A stretch of DNA of 64,000 bases from contig JAAONU010000009.1 in NCBI GenBank assembly GCA_012932295.1, forward strand, positions 603,697-667,696. The letters are read 5' to 3'. Position numbers and translations under genes: made by a program. The notes under the pieces were generated by a model, which saw nothing but the letters and a program-made list of their open reading frames with translations, was not told the DNA's origin and ran no database searches. The stretch comes from Cyclina sinensis (taxonomy: Eukaryota; Mollusca; Bivalvia; Venerida; Veneridae). Below are positions 1 to 13,420 of this stretch, piece by piece; positions within the stretch are counted from its first letter, which is position 1, and every line of letters begins with the position of its first letter.

Positions 1-3000
1 TTTGCTTATTTTTCATGATAAAGACCTACAAGTGAATGCACTTTTACAAATATAGACCTACAAGAATATATAAGTAAAAGCTTTGCTATGTTTAACAGCC
101 CTGTCAACTTTTTGAATTTCATATAGAATAAAGAAGGAATCTATTTGGTGGTTTCACAAGGAAATCACAACTAAAACCTATAATTCCACGTCATAGATAT
201 CAGAGATTCATTATCCGAATACGTGATCCCTGTTTAACCTTTCATATAAAAGCATCTGTGTGTGGGATAACTTGCACTATTTTTTTTTACTGTATCAAAT
301 ATTCAGTGGAAAAGGAGGTGCGTATACATTACGGCTATTAAACAAAAAATCGGTTCCGGTCGTCAGTACCTCAGATTCTAAACGTATTTTCCAATTTATA
401 GTCGACATCTGACAGTAAGACAATGTATGAAGAAAGTCATCATGCTGAGGCGAAAAAATACCGTAATCTATCTACTCTCAGATAACAAGTAATCACGAGA
501 TTATCCTTGTATTCGGTTTGAACATGTTCATACGCCAGTGTTGGTTTTGCTGTTTAAGGGGAAATAACTGAGTTTTGTATGTTAAACGTGATACACGATT
601 TATACATAACATACTGTTTCTTTGGTTGGGGGAGAGGGTCATATGCATTCGAGTTGGCATCCAGTTCAGAGACTTGCACTCTCGTTTTAGGAAAAACGGA
701 AGGTAAGACCTGTGTTAATAATTAAACTGTTTTCTCTGCTATTTCTTCAAGTACAACAAATGACATTTACATACCTTCTTTGTACCCGGTCGAACTGCAT
801 TCAGAAACTGTTGTTTGACAATGACGAGTTTTCAAATTTTGGATGTAAATAAAATTCTTACCCTCTGTTTTTGTTACACCGGAAGTACTACAGTGGAATT
901 GAAACAGATATCAAGTAAATAGCGTAAGTTTTTTTCTACTGTAAAACATTTCATCCAAAACATCTGGGCATTTTGTTCTCTCTTTTGATATCGCAGTGTT
1001 CAGAAACAAACGTAGCATTTTATTTCCTGTTAGGTTCCAGTTGTTTAGGGATTATGATAATATGAACATGAAATTGAGGCGGTTCCAGGGCAGTGACCCC
1101 TCGGGTTATCATTTTCGTTAATCGTTTGTGATGTCTTTTTAATTGATCAATAAATAAATTTATGGTATCTTTTCCTTTACTTTTTGTCTGTGTATGGAGG
1201 CTGTGTTGTTTCATTGTGGTTTTGCCTGAAATACGTTTTTCACTTGTCTGACATTGAGGGGAAAATATAATACATAACTAGAAAAAAAAACATTGTTTCT
1301 TTATGGAATATTTCGAACATCTCCCCATTCTAGCTTCTGAGGTTTTTTACTATACCACGAATGAATTAAAATGCATTTATCGTTATGAAATGATGTCGAC
1401 GACAACAGTATATGCAAAGTACACAGAAACCACTGACCTGTAGTATTTCAATGGAGCTTTTGTATCAAAAACTTTGTTCCCTAGGCTTTCCTTTCTTTTG
1501 AAAATAAACTGTACACTTTTTTAAAAAGTTGTAAACTATCTGCCTGGAAAAGCCTTGTACTCTTTGCGTGACCTTTCCGCTACAATTCTTCAAAATTACA
1601 ATGCTAATTTGATCGTGAAATAAACAGACTTGGTACTTAACTTGATTAATTTTGAAACCTCTGAACAACAGATCCTGAGCGGTAATAGCTGTTACCTCTG
1701 ATCCGATCTTCCAGTTTTATTTAACATCTCATCCGAAACTAGTTTTGATGGGATCTACATTGTTGCTCTTGTACATTACAAATCGTATGGATTACCTCTA
1801 GGTTCACTGATCCTCCACTTTTTTTATTGGGGATGGCGGGAACGAGGAGGGGGATAAGTAGCCTTCATTGATTTCCATTCTCTTTCCACTTAAATCACTG
1901 TCGGAAAAAATTAGCTTGCGTTCAGTATTTGTTTCTTTCTTTTTTTTGTGAACTGGTACAAAAATAAAAGATATTGTATCCGAATTCCTTTGTAAATCTT
2001 ATGTAATAATTATTTAGGAAAATACTTCTTAGAATATTGCCAATTCATTTATTTATTTTTTACAAAAACAACAATCCAATAAATGAAGCAGTCAAAAGAA
2101 AATAAATATACGGAGAAATGTTTTTACTTACAGCAATGGAATGTAAGGAATTATCTACATGGCATTCAATAAGACTTAAATACAGGTCAATTAAGCCAGT
2201 GACCACTTCAATCCGGAAGTAAATACCAAGTACCAAAATAGTGTGACACTACGCAATATAAATACCAACATACAGTAAGGACAAATAACATGCTTACTTT
2301 AAATTTCGAAGTAAATTGTGATATATACTGATTTATTCAATTAAAACATACTTTATAACGCTGTATTCTTTCTGCTCTACATGCTACAAGCATTTTTCTC
2401 TGTCATGTCTTCACCGATATAGCTCCAGCCTCCAATCTCAAACTCCTCCCCCTCGTGTCTTTATCCGTAGTACGTCATATAGATGTGACTTTTGTAAAAG
2501 CAAGAACATAGATGCGTTACGATTAACGGATTGAATTTCCGAAATATGATAAAACCAACAGGAATTCATTTTTTTTATGAAGTACGTTCACGGGCAATTA
2601 TACGGTCTCTGGAATGATACGAAGGTTGATAAAGGAATTTCCATCCATCATTCTATAGTTACTATATATCATGAAATGTTGATCATGATTATCATTTTTA
2701 TAATTATCATTATGACAATAGAGGCAGTGGCGGATTACAAGTAAAAGCTGCCATGTTATTACATGAAAAATAAAGATAGAGAAAAAGAAAGGGAGAAAAG
2801 AAAGTAAGAAAAGAAATGAAAGAAAAAAAAGAAGGAAAAGTAATGAATGAATGAAGAATGAAGCAATCAGTCAAATCAATTAATCAATCAATCAATCAAA
2901 AATCAATCAAATAAAAAAAATCAAACAAAGAAACAAACACTTATAAAGTATTTCAAATTTTACGCAGTATACGGTGAGAAGGAAGTTATAATCAGGAACA

Positions 3001-3340
3001 AGTTTTCTGTTACAGGAAATGTATTCATGAAAACTCTACAAAATATAAGGTAATTTTTTTAAAACTTGTTTCAATGTTATAGGTATCATTAAATATAACG
3101 ACATTGTTAAACAAAATGAGAAAATGAAACCAGTTGCCTCATTTACGTTTAACTCACTGGTTTTCTGAACAATCAGAATATGTCCATCCCTTCAATTCAA
3201 ATAAAAACTAAATTTCGTGGAAAAATAAATTCAGTAATGTTCTGTATTATAATAAGGCACCAAACTCGCTGTTAACTGAAATAACTTTCTGAGAGCCAAA
3301 AGGGAAAATTGAAAAAAAAAAAAAATAAAAAGAAAGAAAT
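1..3340. other. intergenic AT-rich DNA, no gene recognised
   Basis: No open frame here has protein-like composition or a convincing splice pair. The short minus-strand frames near 1.0 kb and 1.5 kb look like chance. The stretch is AT-rich with scattered poly-T runs. The only distinctive part is a purine-rich block, listed separately. Confidence 0.5.
2761..2935. repeat. purine-rich and (TCAA)n low-complexity block
   Basis: GAAA/AAGA-rich sequence runs into repeated TCAA tetramers (ATCAATCAATCAATCAA and variants). This is simple-sequence DNA with no coding signal. It lies about 400 bases before the dioxygenase-like pseudogene. Confidence 0.8.
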
Positions 3341-3344
3341 CATT

Positions 3345-6264
3345 ATGGAAATAACTGTATTGAAACTGGTCGTTGAGATACGTGGGTTAAAACTCAAAGA
3401 AAAAGGTCATTTTGAAATGTCTTTGACAGAAAATATAAAGAAAGTATTTCACCAACACAGCATTGTTATTTTCAAAGACCAGGGCGAAGTAAGCGGGCAA
3501 AAACATGTTGATATAAGTAAATGGTTCGGTAATCTTGACGGAACGGTATTTGAAGGTGATCCGCTGTTTGCACACCGGAAGTGCCCGAATCCAAACGTCC
3601 ACAAGATATCAAACGATCAAGAGGAATGGTGCACAAATGCTGGAAGGTCCGGCTGGCTTATCGATGGAAGTTTCGGCGAGAAACCACATGGATACGCATT
3701 GTATCATATGCCGGCTGTGCCGAGAAAGGGTGAAACGGGTAAGTTTCGGTTTTGTTTTTAATGCATTCGGTTTTCTTGGTTCTGTTAGAATGCATGCTAT
3801 CAAAATAAGCCTTTCTCTATGGTTGCAAATCGGGTTTTAATGCTTTTGTTTTATTTTCTTCTTATGTTCATTCTACATACAAGTTCTCAAAGTATAATAT
3901 TAACTGGACCTTGTGTGTGTATGGAAGTTGAATAGAGGTAAATTTGTTTGTTTGTTGTTTTTTTTTCAAACCGCCTATATTTTAAGAAAAGTGTTTGCTC
4001 TAGGAAGATCAAAATTACGATGTCTGCACTGTGTTATGCGCACCATTTTTAAATTCAGATTGATTTGACTATGAATATCAACTTGTTGTTTTTCTTCAGA
4101 AAAAAGATGAAGAATTAAACTAGAAAAAATAGTACAATTTAACGAATAGTTCATAATATGGAACTATCTGTCTTTTAACTAATGCCAATATGCTTATATT
4201 GCTGTTTCCCTTTTTATCAAAAATATTTTTCTTCTTTTCTTTTGATAGAGTTCGTTGGCTTCAAGGAGTTCCTTGACAGTATTCCAAACAGCATGCGTGA
4301 GAATTGGCAGCGTCTGTGGATGATGAACGACATGGGAGATAAACTCGTCCAGCCTTTAGTCTACTCCAACCCTGTCACACTGGATTAACGGTAAGAAAAC
4401 TCTTCGCATGTTCTTAACGGGAGATTACTTCCTTGAAATCAATCGTTAAGTTGACTGGTTGTCTGCCTTTCTGACGAACCAAACTAAAATAATTTCTTTA
4501 TTATTATATTGTAATAATTAAATAAAGTGGCTCAGATGAGAGAGAGGGTGGGGGACTTATTTCGACCCTTGTCTCATGATTTTACTCCCTATTTATATCT
4601 GAGTTAGATATGACATTCGCTTACATATGTCCTAAACATTCTTTTTCATTTAATGTTAGTTAACCTGTTTCCCCTGGACGACAGAATATTGTCTTTAATA
4701 CTTTATGATTAACAAATTTTTTTTAAAGAAATACTTATGTGAGAATACGTATATGAAATTGTGTGTGAGTTGTCTATATATTGTCTGTATAGACTGAGTT
4801 TGATTCCTCACTTCTTATAGTTTCAAGAAAATCTTATGATATTACGTATGTTGTTCAAAGTATCACTTTCAATTCTACTTTTGTTTCTACTTTCGATTAC
4901 TGATTTAAAATACAAGTCATTCTCTACTTATATTTTGTGAGAGAAGTCCATCTATTATATATATAGACAATGCCGAGTTTAATATTTTTGTTGATCAAGT
5001 TAGCGGCGTAGCCCCTGTAAGTTCCTCTAGGCCAGGGCCTATATCGGTATTTCATTAGAGAGGAAATATGAAACACTAGAATCAATAATACCATACAGTG
5101 GCGATGTTTTTTCAGTCAAATTCTTTGCATACATGCGACAACATCTAGCATATACATAAATTGTGGAGCTTGATATTGCTCTTTTGGAGGTTGACCTACG
5201 CACCAATTTCAGCCAAGGCACACCCCTGCAAGTAAATATGTGTAAGTGGAATGGAATCCTCCTATTATAGAATAGTGTTATGTAACGCCACTCAAGTGAA
5301 ATATTTCATATATGGACCGCTATTTCTGTCAAATATATTCGTATTTTTGTTTTTTTGTTATTAAGTTGAATTCTAGCGTTTTGAAAAAAAGACGAATTTC
5401 AACTTTAAACATAGCAATATAACATACTACGAAGACAGCTAGTATTCCATACCACTTGATGATATAATTAAAGGTACATAACTGTTTTCTATGATTTCAG
5501 ACTATGTGCATACATCTTGGAATGACGGAAGCTTTTATCTGGGATAAAGACACACCTATGGAAAGGCGGACGGACAAAGCAGAGACCAGTAGTCTGATTA
5601 AGGAAATCAAGTATCAGATTTAGAAGAACGGAAAGGAATTAGTATACTCTCATGAGGTTAAGTTTAAATTATTATCAATTCATTATTAATATATCTAAAA
5701 AATCTACTAAAGGCGTTGATTTCTTTAGGCTGCAGTTTAGAGAGAAATTCATTTTCTTAGTAAACCCACACAATGAATATAGGTCCCGGATTCAGCGTTC
5801 TTTCATTCGCTAGATTTTGCACAAGATTTGCATATGAACATACTTGTTCCGAAATTGGCAGTTCTGTATTTTAAAATACGGATCAAAGCTCACTTTAAAA
5901 TAAATAGAGAAAACCACAAGATGGATACGAAAATGGACACGAAACCAAAAGAAAAATCTTATCAAAATGTATGAATTCATTTCGATGTTGAAAAATGAAA
6001 AATAAGAACATGGAAGAATAGTCCTTCTCAATAAAAAAGAAGCTTAAGGAAAACGATTTGTAAGTTGACAAAATGTATTTCTGAAATCTAGATATTAAAT
6101 ATTTGCAGTGGGAAGAAGGGGATTTCATTATTACAGACAACTTGGCTGTCGGCCATTTTGCAAGCGCCGATTCACAAAGACCAAGGTCAGAGGTCGGACT
6201 GCGCGTGCTCCACCGAACGACGGTCAGAGGTCAAAGCAAACCGAGGAAAAACTTGATTGGGTAA
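3345..6264 (+). pseudogene. TauD/TfdA-family Fe(II)/2-oxoglutarate dioxygenase, disabled
   Basis: Four exons can be joined with GT-AG borders: 3345-3738, 4249-4390, 5501-5656, 6109-6264, giving about 281 codons, a normal TauD length. The N-terminal fold (EIRGL near residue 10, FHQHSIVIFKDQ, WFGNL), a late HFAS carrying the distal metal His, and the C-terminal HRTTVRG with the 2-oxoglutarate-binding Arg are all recognisable. Three lesions are visible. The proximal HxD metal motif reads W-L-I-D, with CTT at 3657-3659 where CAT is expected. Exon 2 carries an extra AC at 4376-4380, which shifts the frame so that TAA follows at 4386. Exon 3 has an in-frame TAG at 5621. With the extra AC ignored, exon 2 joins exon 3 as PVTG-LTTMCIHLGMTEAFIWD, which supports a real gene that decayed. 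The upstream ATG at 3309 only adds a poly-Lys leader; 3345 is preferred. The ancestral substrate is unknown. A paralogue elsewhere is likely. Confidence 0.85.
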
Positions 6265-7500
6265 AAATGAAAACTGTATACCAAGTCTACAAACAACACA
6301 TGATCACCCACTCGGAATATGTCATACTCACAAGTGGATCTTACAGAATATTTGTTGCAATATACATGTTGTGTTTAGTTCCTTTTCACTTCCATATAAT
6401 AAATGAATTATTCTAAAGAACAATTTATAATTGACACACATATTGGCGAGTTGAGATACTCATCAACAAATAAGCTCAGTATATCCTGTGCGTCAAATAC
6501 CGTCTGAGAACATAATTCAATAGAATTGGCGTCATAAAATGTATTTTGTAAAGTTATTTTTTTTCACAATGTTTGCGTTATCACGAAGATTAAAATAGAC
6601 ATGGCAGTGCATTCATTTTATTTTCCATCAGTTGTGTAATAAACTACAATAAAGTGTATTCGTCTTTGTGCGTGTTTCGCTTCTTTCCCCCTTTTTTATT
6701 ATTTGTTGGTGCAACTATGTGTCCTTGAAATTAACTGTAAATGCAATACACTTTGATGATATGACCTTTATTCTTTCTTTCTTTATTTTTCTCTTTTTCT
6801 TCTTTGGTTGATTCGTTCTACCAATATTGTAATATATTAATTTTACAATATATTAATATTGTAACAATACTGTTATATGTTGTATAAGATTTTCATTTCC
6901 TTTGTAAATGGTATATTATTGCGTTTGTGTTTTTTATCTAATAAAGCCTCTTTAATATGAGTGGTAATGTTTTTTTGATTGTCTTGCCCCTCTCCTCCCT
7001 TATAAGTTGTCATTTCACAATTTGCTTTTTGACGATGTCACCACAAGTTCTCATAGATATTACAGAATTACATTTAATGTGTTTAAATTCCTTATTTACC
7101 TTCGTTTCCGAGGTATATATATTTACTCTGGAGACGATTGTCTGTGTTAGAAACAGATCTATATTAGGATTACTATTGAAATAAACATGAATGGATTTTT
7201 TACAAGGCTCGCCGTATGTAAAAAGGTGTTTAACCATACTAAACCAGAGAAGAGTAACATTGTAGCGGAGATAAGTGCTTACTTATCAAGAACTTCTTTC
7301 ATGAGTAATGAGAGTTTTCTATGACAAAAATTTGACAATAAAGTGGGAGTGCATTCGCTTGACGGATTATTTATGTTAGGCAATAAACCTTTGGAAAATA
7401 TCATTTTGTGTTTTGTCTTGTTTATTTCATTTCTTTCCATTTATCTTTTTTTTTTAATTTACGTTTATCGAACATAAAAGTCCGCAATAGAAAGATACAA
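6265..7500. other. intergenic, no gene seen
   Basis: This is AT-rich sequence downstream of the dioxygenase pseudogene. AATAAA-like hexamers occur near 6.65 kb and 6.94 kb and could be old polyadenylation sites for it. A short AT palindrome (TATTAATTTTACAATATATTAATA) lies near 6.84 kb. Nothing else is supported. Confidence 0.4.
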
Positions 7501-7508
7501 TGCATCTT

Positions 7509-7584
7509 AGAAGACACAACCCAGAGCAGGATTCGAACTCTGATCTCTGCGTGACACGCCAACACTCTAAGCACTGAGCCGAAA
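7509..7584 (-). mobile_element. tRNA-derived SINE head
   Basis: The reverse complement carries a tRNA-type A box (GGCTCAGTGCTTAGAG) followed about 40 bases later by a B box (AGTTCGAATCCTGC). That is the internal Pol III promoter layout of a tRNA-derived SINE. There is no clean acceptor stem or anticodon arm, so it is not a functional tRNA. The 3' tail could not be delimited. Confidence 0.65.
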
Positions 7585-7599
7585 CATCAATAACCTGAC

Positions 7600-10360
7600 A
7601 CAGTTGTCTAAGGTTGTATTTTTACAACTATAGGAAGGTGTGCACTAGACCGTAACAACGTTTCTTTCTTTACCTGTATGTTTAATGTTTATCAAATGGT
7701 GTATATAGAAGGTAGACTGATTCATGGCGCGCAGCCAGACAAATATCAGTTAAAGTACAAAATTAATATAAATGGCTTTTTTCATAGAGATAATGCAGTT
7801 ATTTTTAAGTGTGTTTTGCTCATGTTTGCTCGTGCTTGCTGTCTCGTTTCTTTGTCACCTTCTTAAAGACAACTACATTAGTTGCATGATATGTGCTAAA
7901 AAGGGACAACCCTTAACGAAACGATATAAAAGAAAATTCACCAGTATTTCTAATGGAAACTGAAAATGGTGGTCATTTTAGTCATGACATGAGTGACCCC
8001 GTTTCGCGTTTTGTTCAATGGAAAGTCAGAAATTCTTCGAAATTGTACAAAATAAAAATTAAGGTTGATACTTCCTTAATCAGGATAATAAGAAAACATA
8101 GTATTTAGGTGTGCCTGATTGGCAGTTAGGAAATGACGTTAATTATTGTAAATCATATATCAGAATTCCAAAACTAAAATCATTGGTTCTAAATATAGTA
8201 ACATTCCTAAAATATTTTCTTCATCTCACGTAGCAAATAAAAGAGCAATTTTTATCAGTCTTTCATTTAACATTTAGTACACTTAAAAAAGTCACCCAGA
8301 TTTTAATCGGTCTTGAATATTTAAAACTGTTATGGTTGAATTTTGTTCAATTTCTATCACCGAATTTTGATATATTTCTGTGTTAAGTCATAGTGCATTT
8401 AATAGCCTTATAACAAAGGTTCATTGCATGATTTACACGGAAAAGAGTCAACGTCTAACGTCTGTTCGTCATATCGTTTAAAGCAGCTCATTCACAGAAA
8501 CTGAATCACTTCAAAATGGCTTAAATACTAAAAATGACAAACAAATCATCAGTAAAAATCTGTTTCTGGCATAGATTTGTATAATGTGTCTTTGAAGTTT
8601 TAAAACAAAACTCTGCCTATTCTATAGCCTGAAAGTTCAAATACATTTTGGTTATATTTTCTCCAATTACCTATAAAGGTTCAATCGTTTAGTTGATAAT
8701 AGATTATACCTTTTCATTTCTGATTGCAAACATGTTTTTCAGTAAGGACTGTCTTTTTTAAACAAAAGTGTGAATGAGCTGTTCACAAAACATCTATTGT
8801 GGGATTTTCCCACTTAGTCACAGACCATAAAATCAATGGTGAGAAATTCCTTAATGAGCCAGAAGAATACATTACAGAATGTCCCATAATAAGACATTAT
8901 TTTTTCAAAACTGCTTAATAACCTGCAAAAGTCGCATTTTGAAATCATCATCATATAACAAAAGGATCATTTCAACATAAAAATCCTTTTAATATTTTGA
9001 ATGTATTGAAAAGTCTGTTTTTATGTTAGTCAGCTTGCAGATATACTTACATTCATATTCCTTATCACATATGGTGTTTCTTCTTAGCAATTAAATGTTG
9101 TCATTTAACAAAATTTCTAGTCCGATTTTATGAAAGGTAACGTTTAATAGAAATCCAATTGCCTAATTGCATGATATTTTTTTCTGTTGAAGAAAATATT
9201 TCAGGTATAATGCAAATGAGACTTTGCGAGATTTTATGAACCTGCCGCGAGATTTTAGGAGCTTTGCAAAAGAAGCAAGTCTTTAGTATTCTAACCACAA
9301 CCAATGACATGAACTTAATCATCGTTTGGTGCTGTTGTTATTACTGTTGTTGCTGTGCATATTTTTGTTTCAGCACTTTTATGTGTTTCATACGAAAGAC
9401 AATGAGCGGTGTTAGTGGAGAAGTGGGGCATTGAACTTATGACTCTATTCCGTAACAACTTGTTTTCTACAATTTTATATTGTAAAAGGACATAAACGAT
9501 CAATTTTATGCACTTTCTTACGTTGTAGAAATTTCAAAGAAAAAAAGAATGACAATAAAATAGAAGAAAAACAAAGAAAAATAATAATAAAAACAAATAT
9601 CTGAGTCCACATGGTCAATATTCTGTCACAGATAATATGCACAAGTACATTTTTGCCAAATAGGTCACCTTACGTTCTATCTGTGACTCAATCCCAGAAC
9701 ATGCACAAGTATTCTTACCATTGAACAAGGTTCACAATATTTCCTGTATCCTGCTTGCCGGGCGTTTAGTATAAAGCATAAAATATTTGCACATTTGGAC
9801 GTCTCACATTCTTTGGAAGTTTGCCTTTTCATAATTTGCTGAAAAATATTACATACAGGTTCAAATATATATATATATAGGAGATAAGTACACTTAATAT
9901 AGAAAATTGTTTGCTTTATATCAGATATGGCACCTATTACTAGTCATGAGCCAGCAATGAAATAACACAAATATTTCAACAGACTGTCAGTAATAATTTG
10001 ACAGAATAATTGTTGGTAATTACAATCACAGAAATGATATATTAATATACGTAATTGTAATGTAATTACGTTTGACTCGCGTGGTTGTAGTAGAAGTTTA
10101 CGTTAGATATATGTTTAAGTAAAGTCGGACTTTTATCCAGAACGACATTTCCATGATAGCTGACGCATTATAAACTTCGAAGTGAGTAGTTTCTTTGTTT
10201 CTTTTTTTAATATGGCTGATTAATTTCTATCAGTTGTCACTCAATGCTTTGATAAAAAATATTTTAGTTTACTAAATATTTAATGAAAGAACAAACTTGA
10301 ATGCTTAATTTTAGAACTTTGTAACACACAGGATCGGTAACTCAAAGGTGAATAAGAAAC
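7600..10360. other. intergenic, no gene; one fragment of a dispersed repeat
   Basis: No protein-like reading frame or splice pattern was found. Around 9385-9440 a fragment (CATACGAAAGACAATGAGCGGTG...) resembles the repeat near 37.33-37.40 kb (CATTCGAAAGACTATTAG...), both followed by GTTAGTGGA and a GGG-containing stretch, so it is a dispersed family. A short (TA)n run occurs near 9.87 kb. Confidence 0.45.
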
Positions 10361-10368
10361 AAAACCGG

Positions 10369-10446
10369 GTCTTACGAGATTTGAACCCACGCCTGTGAAC
10401 TACAGGAACAACTTGAAACATCAACGTTTAGGCCACTGTGCCAAAT
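10369..10446 (-). mobile_element. tRNA-derived SINE head
   Basis: Read on the minus strand, TGGCACAGTGGCCTAAACG (A-box type) is followed by GTGGGTTCAAATCTCG (B-box type) and then GACCCGG. Spacing fits a degenerate tRNA-derived SINE just upstream of the TIMP gene. It differs from the copies at 7.5, 31.4 and 42.1 kb, so several SINE families are present. Confidence 0.6.
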
Positions 10447-10616
10447 AATTGATTTTTAAACGTCTTTTCAAAGGTTGAATTTGTTCTAATTAATACTTCA
10501 AGGAAATATGCTGAAGTATATTATTTTGGTTCTATTTTAAATTCCTAGGATTTTCTTTTTTTAATTCTTACAGAAAATAAAACCTTATCAAGTTCTGAAG
10601 ACACTTGGAGTCAAAG

Positions 10617-12958
10617 ATGGACAAACACGTTTTCTTGTTTTTAAGTAGTATCCTGGTGTCCAATACTGTGTCGATGTCAAGAGCGTGCACTTGTAAACCA
10701 AATCTCAAAGAGGAAGCCTGCACTTTAGACTATGGTTAGTACCTTTTTGATAGTTCTGATTTTTAGAAAAAAATGTAAGAAAGAAAGAAACAAAAGAGAA
10801 AAAACAGAAAGAAACATACAAGAGTGAAAAGGGAGAGAAGAGAAGAGAGAAATGACAAAAAAATAACAAAACAAAAAGGTGCAACTTAAGATTTAACTAA
10901 AATTTTCGGGACACAATAGTATTTGATATAAATAACATTTCGGTCCAGTTCAAGATGGTGTTTCAGCAGGAATTGATATCAATTAAACGAACACTCGAAG
11001 ATTTATTTATAATTTTATTTATATTCTCGGTAATTCTGATTGCGAAGCTCATCGAGCTCAAAAGCCCAAAATCTGGCATCATAAAGACACATTGGCACAA
11101 AAACTGTGCAAATATAAGATTTACTTTCAAAATTACCGTACTCCATATATTGTCGAACGTTAGACCTTAAAAAATCGTTGAAGTTAATCGGTTAAATATA
11201 CCCTACATCTATGAAACTGTCTTAACTTTAAAACAATATAAGGATTTTTTTCTTCAGTGATAATTGCCAAGGTACTCGAAGAACGTCAGATAGTCTCAGA
11301 CGATGGATGGGTGTTTCATTACAGATTGAATGTTACCAAAGTTTTAAAGGTAAAGGAATCAGAACTTGTGATATATCAAAATGTGTTAATCAGTAACGTT
11401 TGCGAGAAAATTGTCACTGGCAAGCTCTCTATATAAATTTCTTAAATTCAGTTTGTTCATACATTACCAAACTAAGTCAGATTTGGATAGCAAACAGCAA
11501 ACTCCTTATTATCAATACTGTCATTTCAGCAACCTTCAGTTGCTTAACTTGACACAACCATTGTGTACAATTTATCATTTCGAAACATACTACCAAGCAC
11601 CAAACTAAGATTTTAAATCTGTAGCTCATTTCTGCTTCAACACATTTGCACAGACAAGTGCTTCCTATGAAGAAGCTGAGAAAGTGATGCAGGTTAAATT
11701 GCGGGAAAATGAATGTGGAGGCCAGCTCAAGCCAGGACATGCATATATATTTGCAGGTAGGTTCGATTAGTTGACGATCATTCATTTCACGTATGAATAT
11801 AGTGATAATTTTAAGGAAAGATTAAATTGCGGGTGAAAAACTGATGGATATTTGTCTTATAGTTGTGTATGTGGTTACAACTAAATTATCTTGGAATGAA
11901 TGGATGAGATGTTCGAGATAAAGGATATCCCAAACATTTTATCATAGTCATATCGATCGACTTCAAGAAAAGTTTTGCTTCTTACCTGTTTTCGAGAGTA
12001 TTTTTCGTGATTTTGTTTAACGCATTATCTATACAGTATAAGTTAGAACTATTTTGAAATGTCGCATCGGATTAAGTTTACGTTGAAATGGACGAAATAT
12101 TTTAAAATGTAGAAGGTTAACGTTAGAATAGAGAGAATATTGTGATTTTTTTTTGAAAAAAAATCTCATGTTGGTGCCTACATTGCAAAAAGTTAAGGAT
12201 AGAATTAGGATCATCAATTCATTTTCTGTGAGCCAGAATAAATTATTAGAACATTAAGCGAAAACTCAGTGTTTTGAAAATTTGCACTTTCAATTGTAAG
12301 TGCCACATAATTTTCTTGCATACGAGAAAGCTTTATATTCTGTAAAAAGTAAAACAACAGCAACAAATTTACGTTCGTGTTACGTTTATTTAACCACATT
12401 ATTCGAATGACATTCAAATCAAGAGTAAATATATAATTATTTCTGACATTATTTAATTAAGAGAACGGCACGTAATAAGCGAAAAACACGCTCACTTGTA
12501 TAAGACCATTATTAATGGCAATTAGCGAAATATTATAATTGTCTACATATTTATGAGTATATTCAATGGTTGTTTTTGTCTTTGCTAATAGCAATGTTTT
12601 TTGATTTCTAGTATAGCAGTAGAAGTAGTCCTTCCAGGCTGTTAGAGAAGAAAATACACCTCTTTTTTTCCCTTTACAAAAAATTTTCTTCTTACTTTCG
12701 TACTACAAACAGCATATATGTTAAAAAATTATTATATTTAAATGATTTGTTCATGTTACATCGTATATATATTGATATAATATACTTGGGTATCATTTTC
12801 CAGGACATGTTGGTAATTTTCTGGACAAGGGAATCCCAAGAAAGTTTCTTGAAACCAAATTTTGTAACTATGTTGATTTTGACGACTTGGCTCTAAATGG
12901 AGAGGTTTTTAAGGAAATAGTTAACATGATACAAAATCCATTAGATTGTGGTTTGTAA
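10617..12958 (+). CDS. TIMP: tissue inhibitor of metalloproteinases, single-domain, complete
   Basis: Four coding exons with consistent phases: 10617-10734, 11258-11349, 11654-11756, 12804-12958, encoding 155 aa. Residues 1-23 form a signal peptide ending SMSRA, so the mature chain begins Cys-Thr-Cys-Lys-Pro. TIMPs need a free N-terminal Cys-x-Cys to chelate the zinc of matrix metalloproteinases. The body follows the family: VIIAKVLEERQ (first strand), FHYRLNVTKVLK, ENECGG, PGHAYIFAG and the KFC segment. Six cysteines (24, 26, 35, 91, 125, 153) match the three disulphides of the inhibitory N-domain. There is no C-terminal domain, so it is a short form of about 130 residues after cleavage. It should be secreted and act on MMP/ADAM-type proteases in matrix turnover, wound or shell-tissue remodelling, or immunity; that is family knowledge, not shown here. 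An AG at 10571-10572 before the ATG could end a 5'-UTR intron. Confidence 0.9.
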
Positions 12959-13331
12959 TTTTACAGTTATTTCTTAAATTAAGTGACAAACGTCATTACC
13001 TTGAGAAGAAAACTCACAGTTGTTTTTGTATAATTGTTTCTACCAGTAAAATGTTTTTATAAATGACTGGCTCTCAAAACTAAAGTTACTATTTCTCTTT
13101 AAACTTTAGGTTCGATAAAACCGCAGTAAGGATATTGAATTTGTGGGAGATTGCATTTTCAGACAAACGTCAGTCATAATCTGTCAACATTACATTTCTA
13201 ATAACCATTAAAATTTACTGACAGCATATTATTAGAATTATGTTTGTCAACCTTATATCTATCTGTCTCTCTGTCATAGTTGTTTTATTGTTTACATATT
13301 TAGTATTTATAAAGTTTTTGTTTGTTTTAAG

Positions 13332-13420
13332 TTCAATCACGTGCTAACGAATTCAACCGTAGAAGAACGTTCGGCATTTTCCGTAAAAGAGGCAGATGGA
13401 ACCATCCCTTTGGAAAATGA
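13332..13420 (+). CDS. possible alternative last exon of TIMP (basic tail)
   Basis: A pyrimidine-rich tract ending in AG (to 13331) precedes a short open frame that stops at 13418-13420. If a weak donor (GTTTGT at 12951) inside the last TIMP exon is used, the phase matches and the protein ends DC-VQSRANEFNRRR...RKRGRW instead of DCGL. The tail would be very basic, which could serve matrix or heparan binding. The donor departs from GTRAGT, so the default reading remains the stop at 12956. A poly(A)-like AATAAA lies near 13.70 kb, downstream of both ends. Confidence 0.3.

Noticed and set aside
7509..7584. Functional tRNA gene
   Set aside because: A and B boxes are present, but no acceptor-stem pairing or proper anticodon arm; better read as a SINE. 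The same holds for 10.37, 31.41, 42.05 and 54.93 kb.
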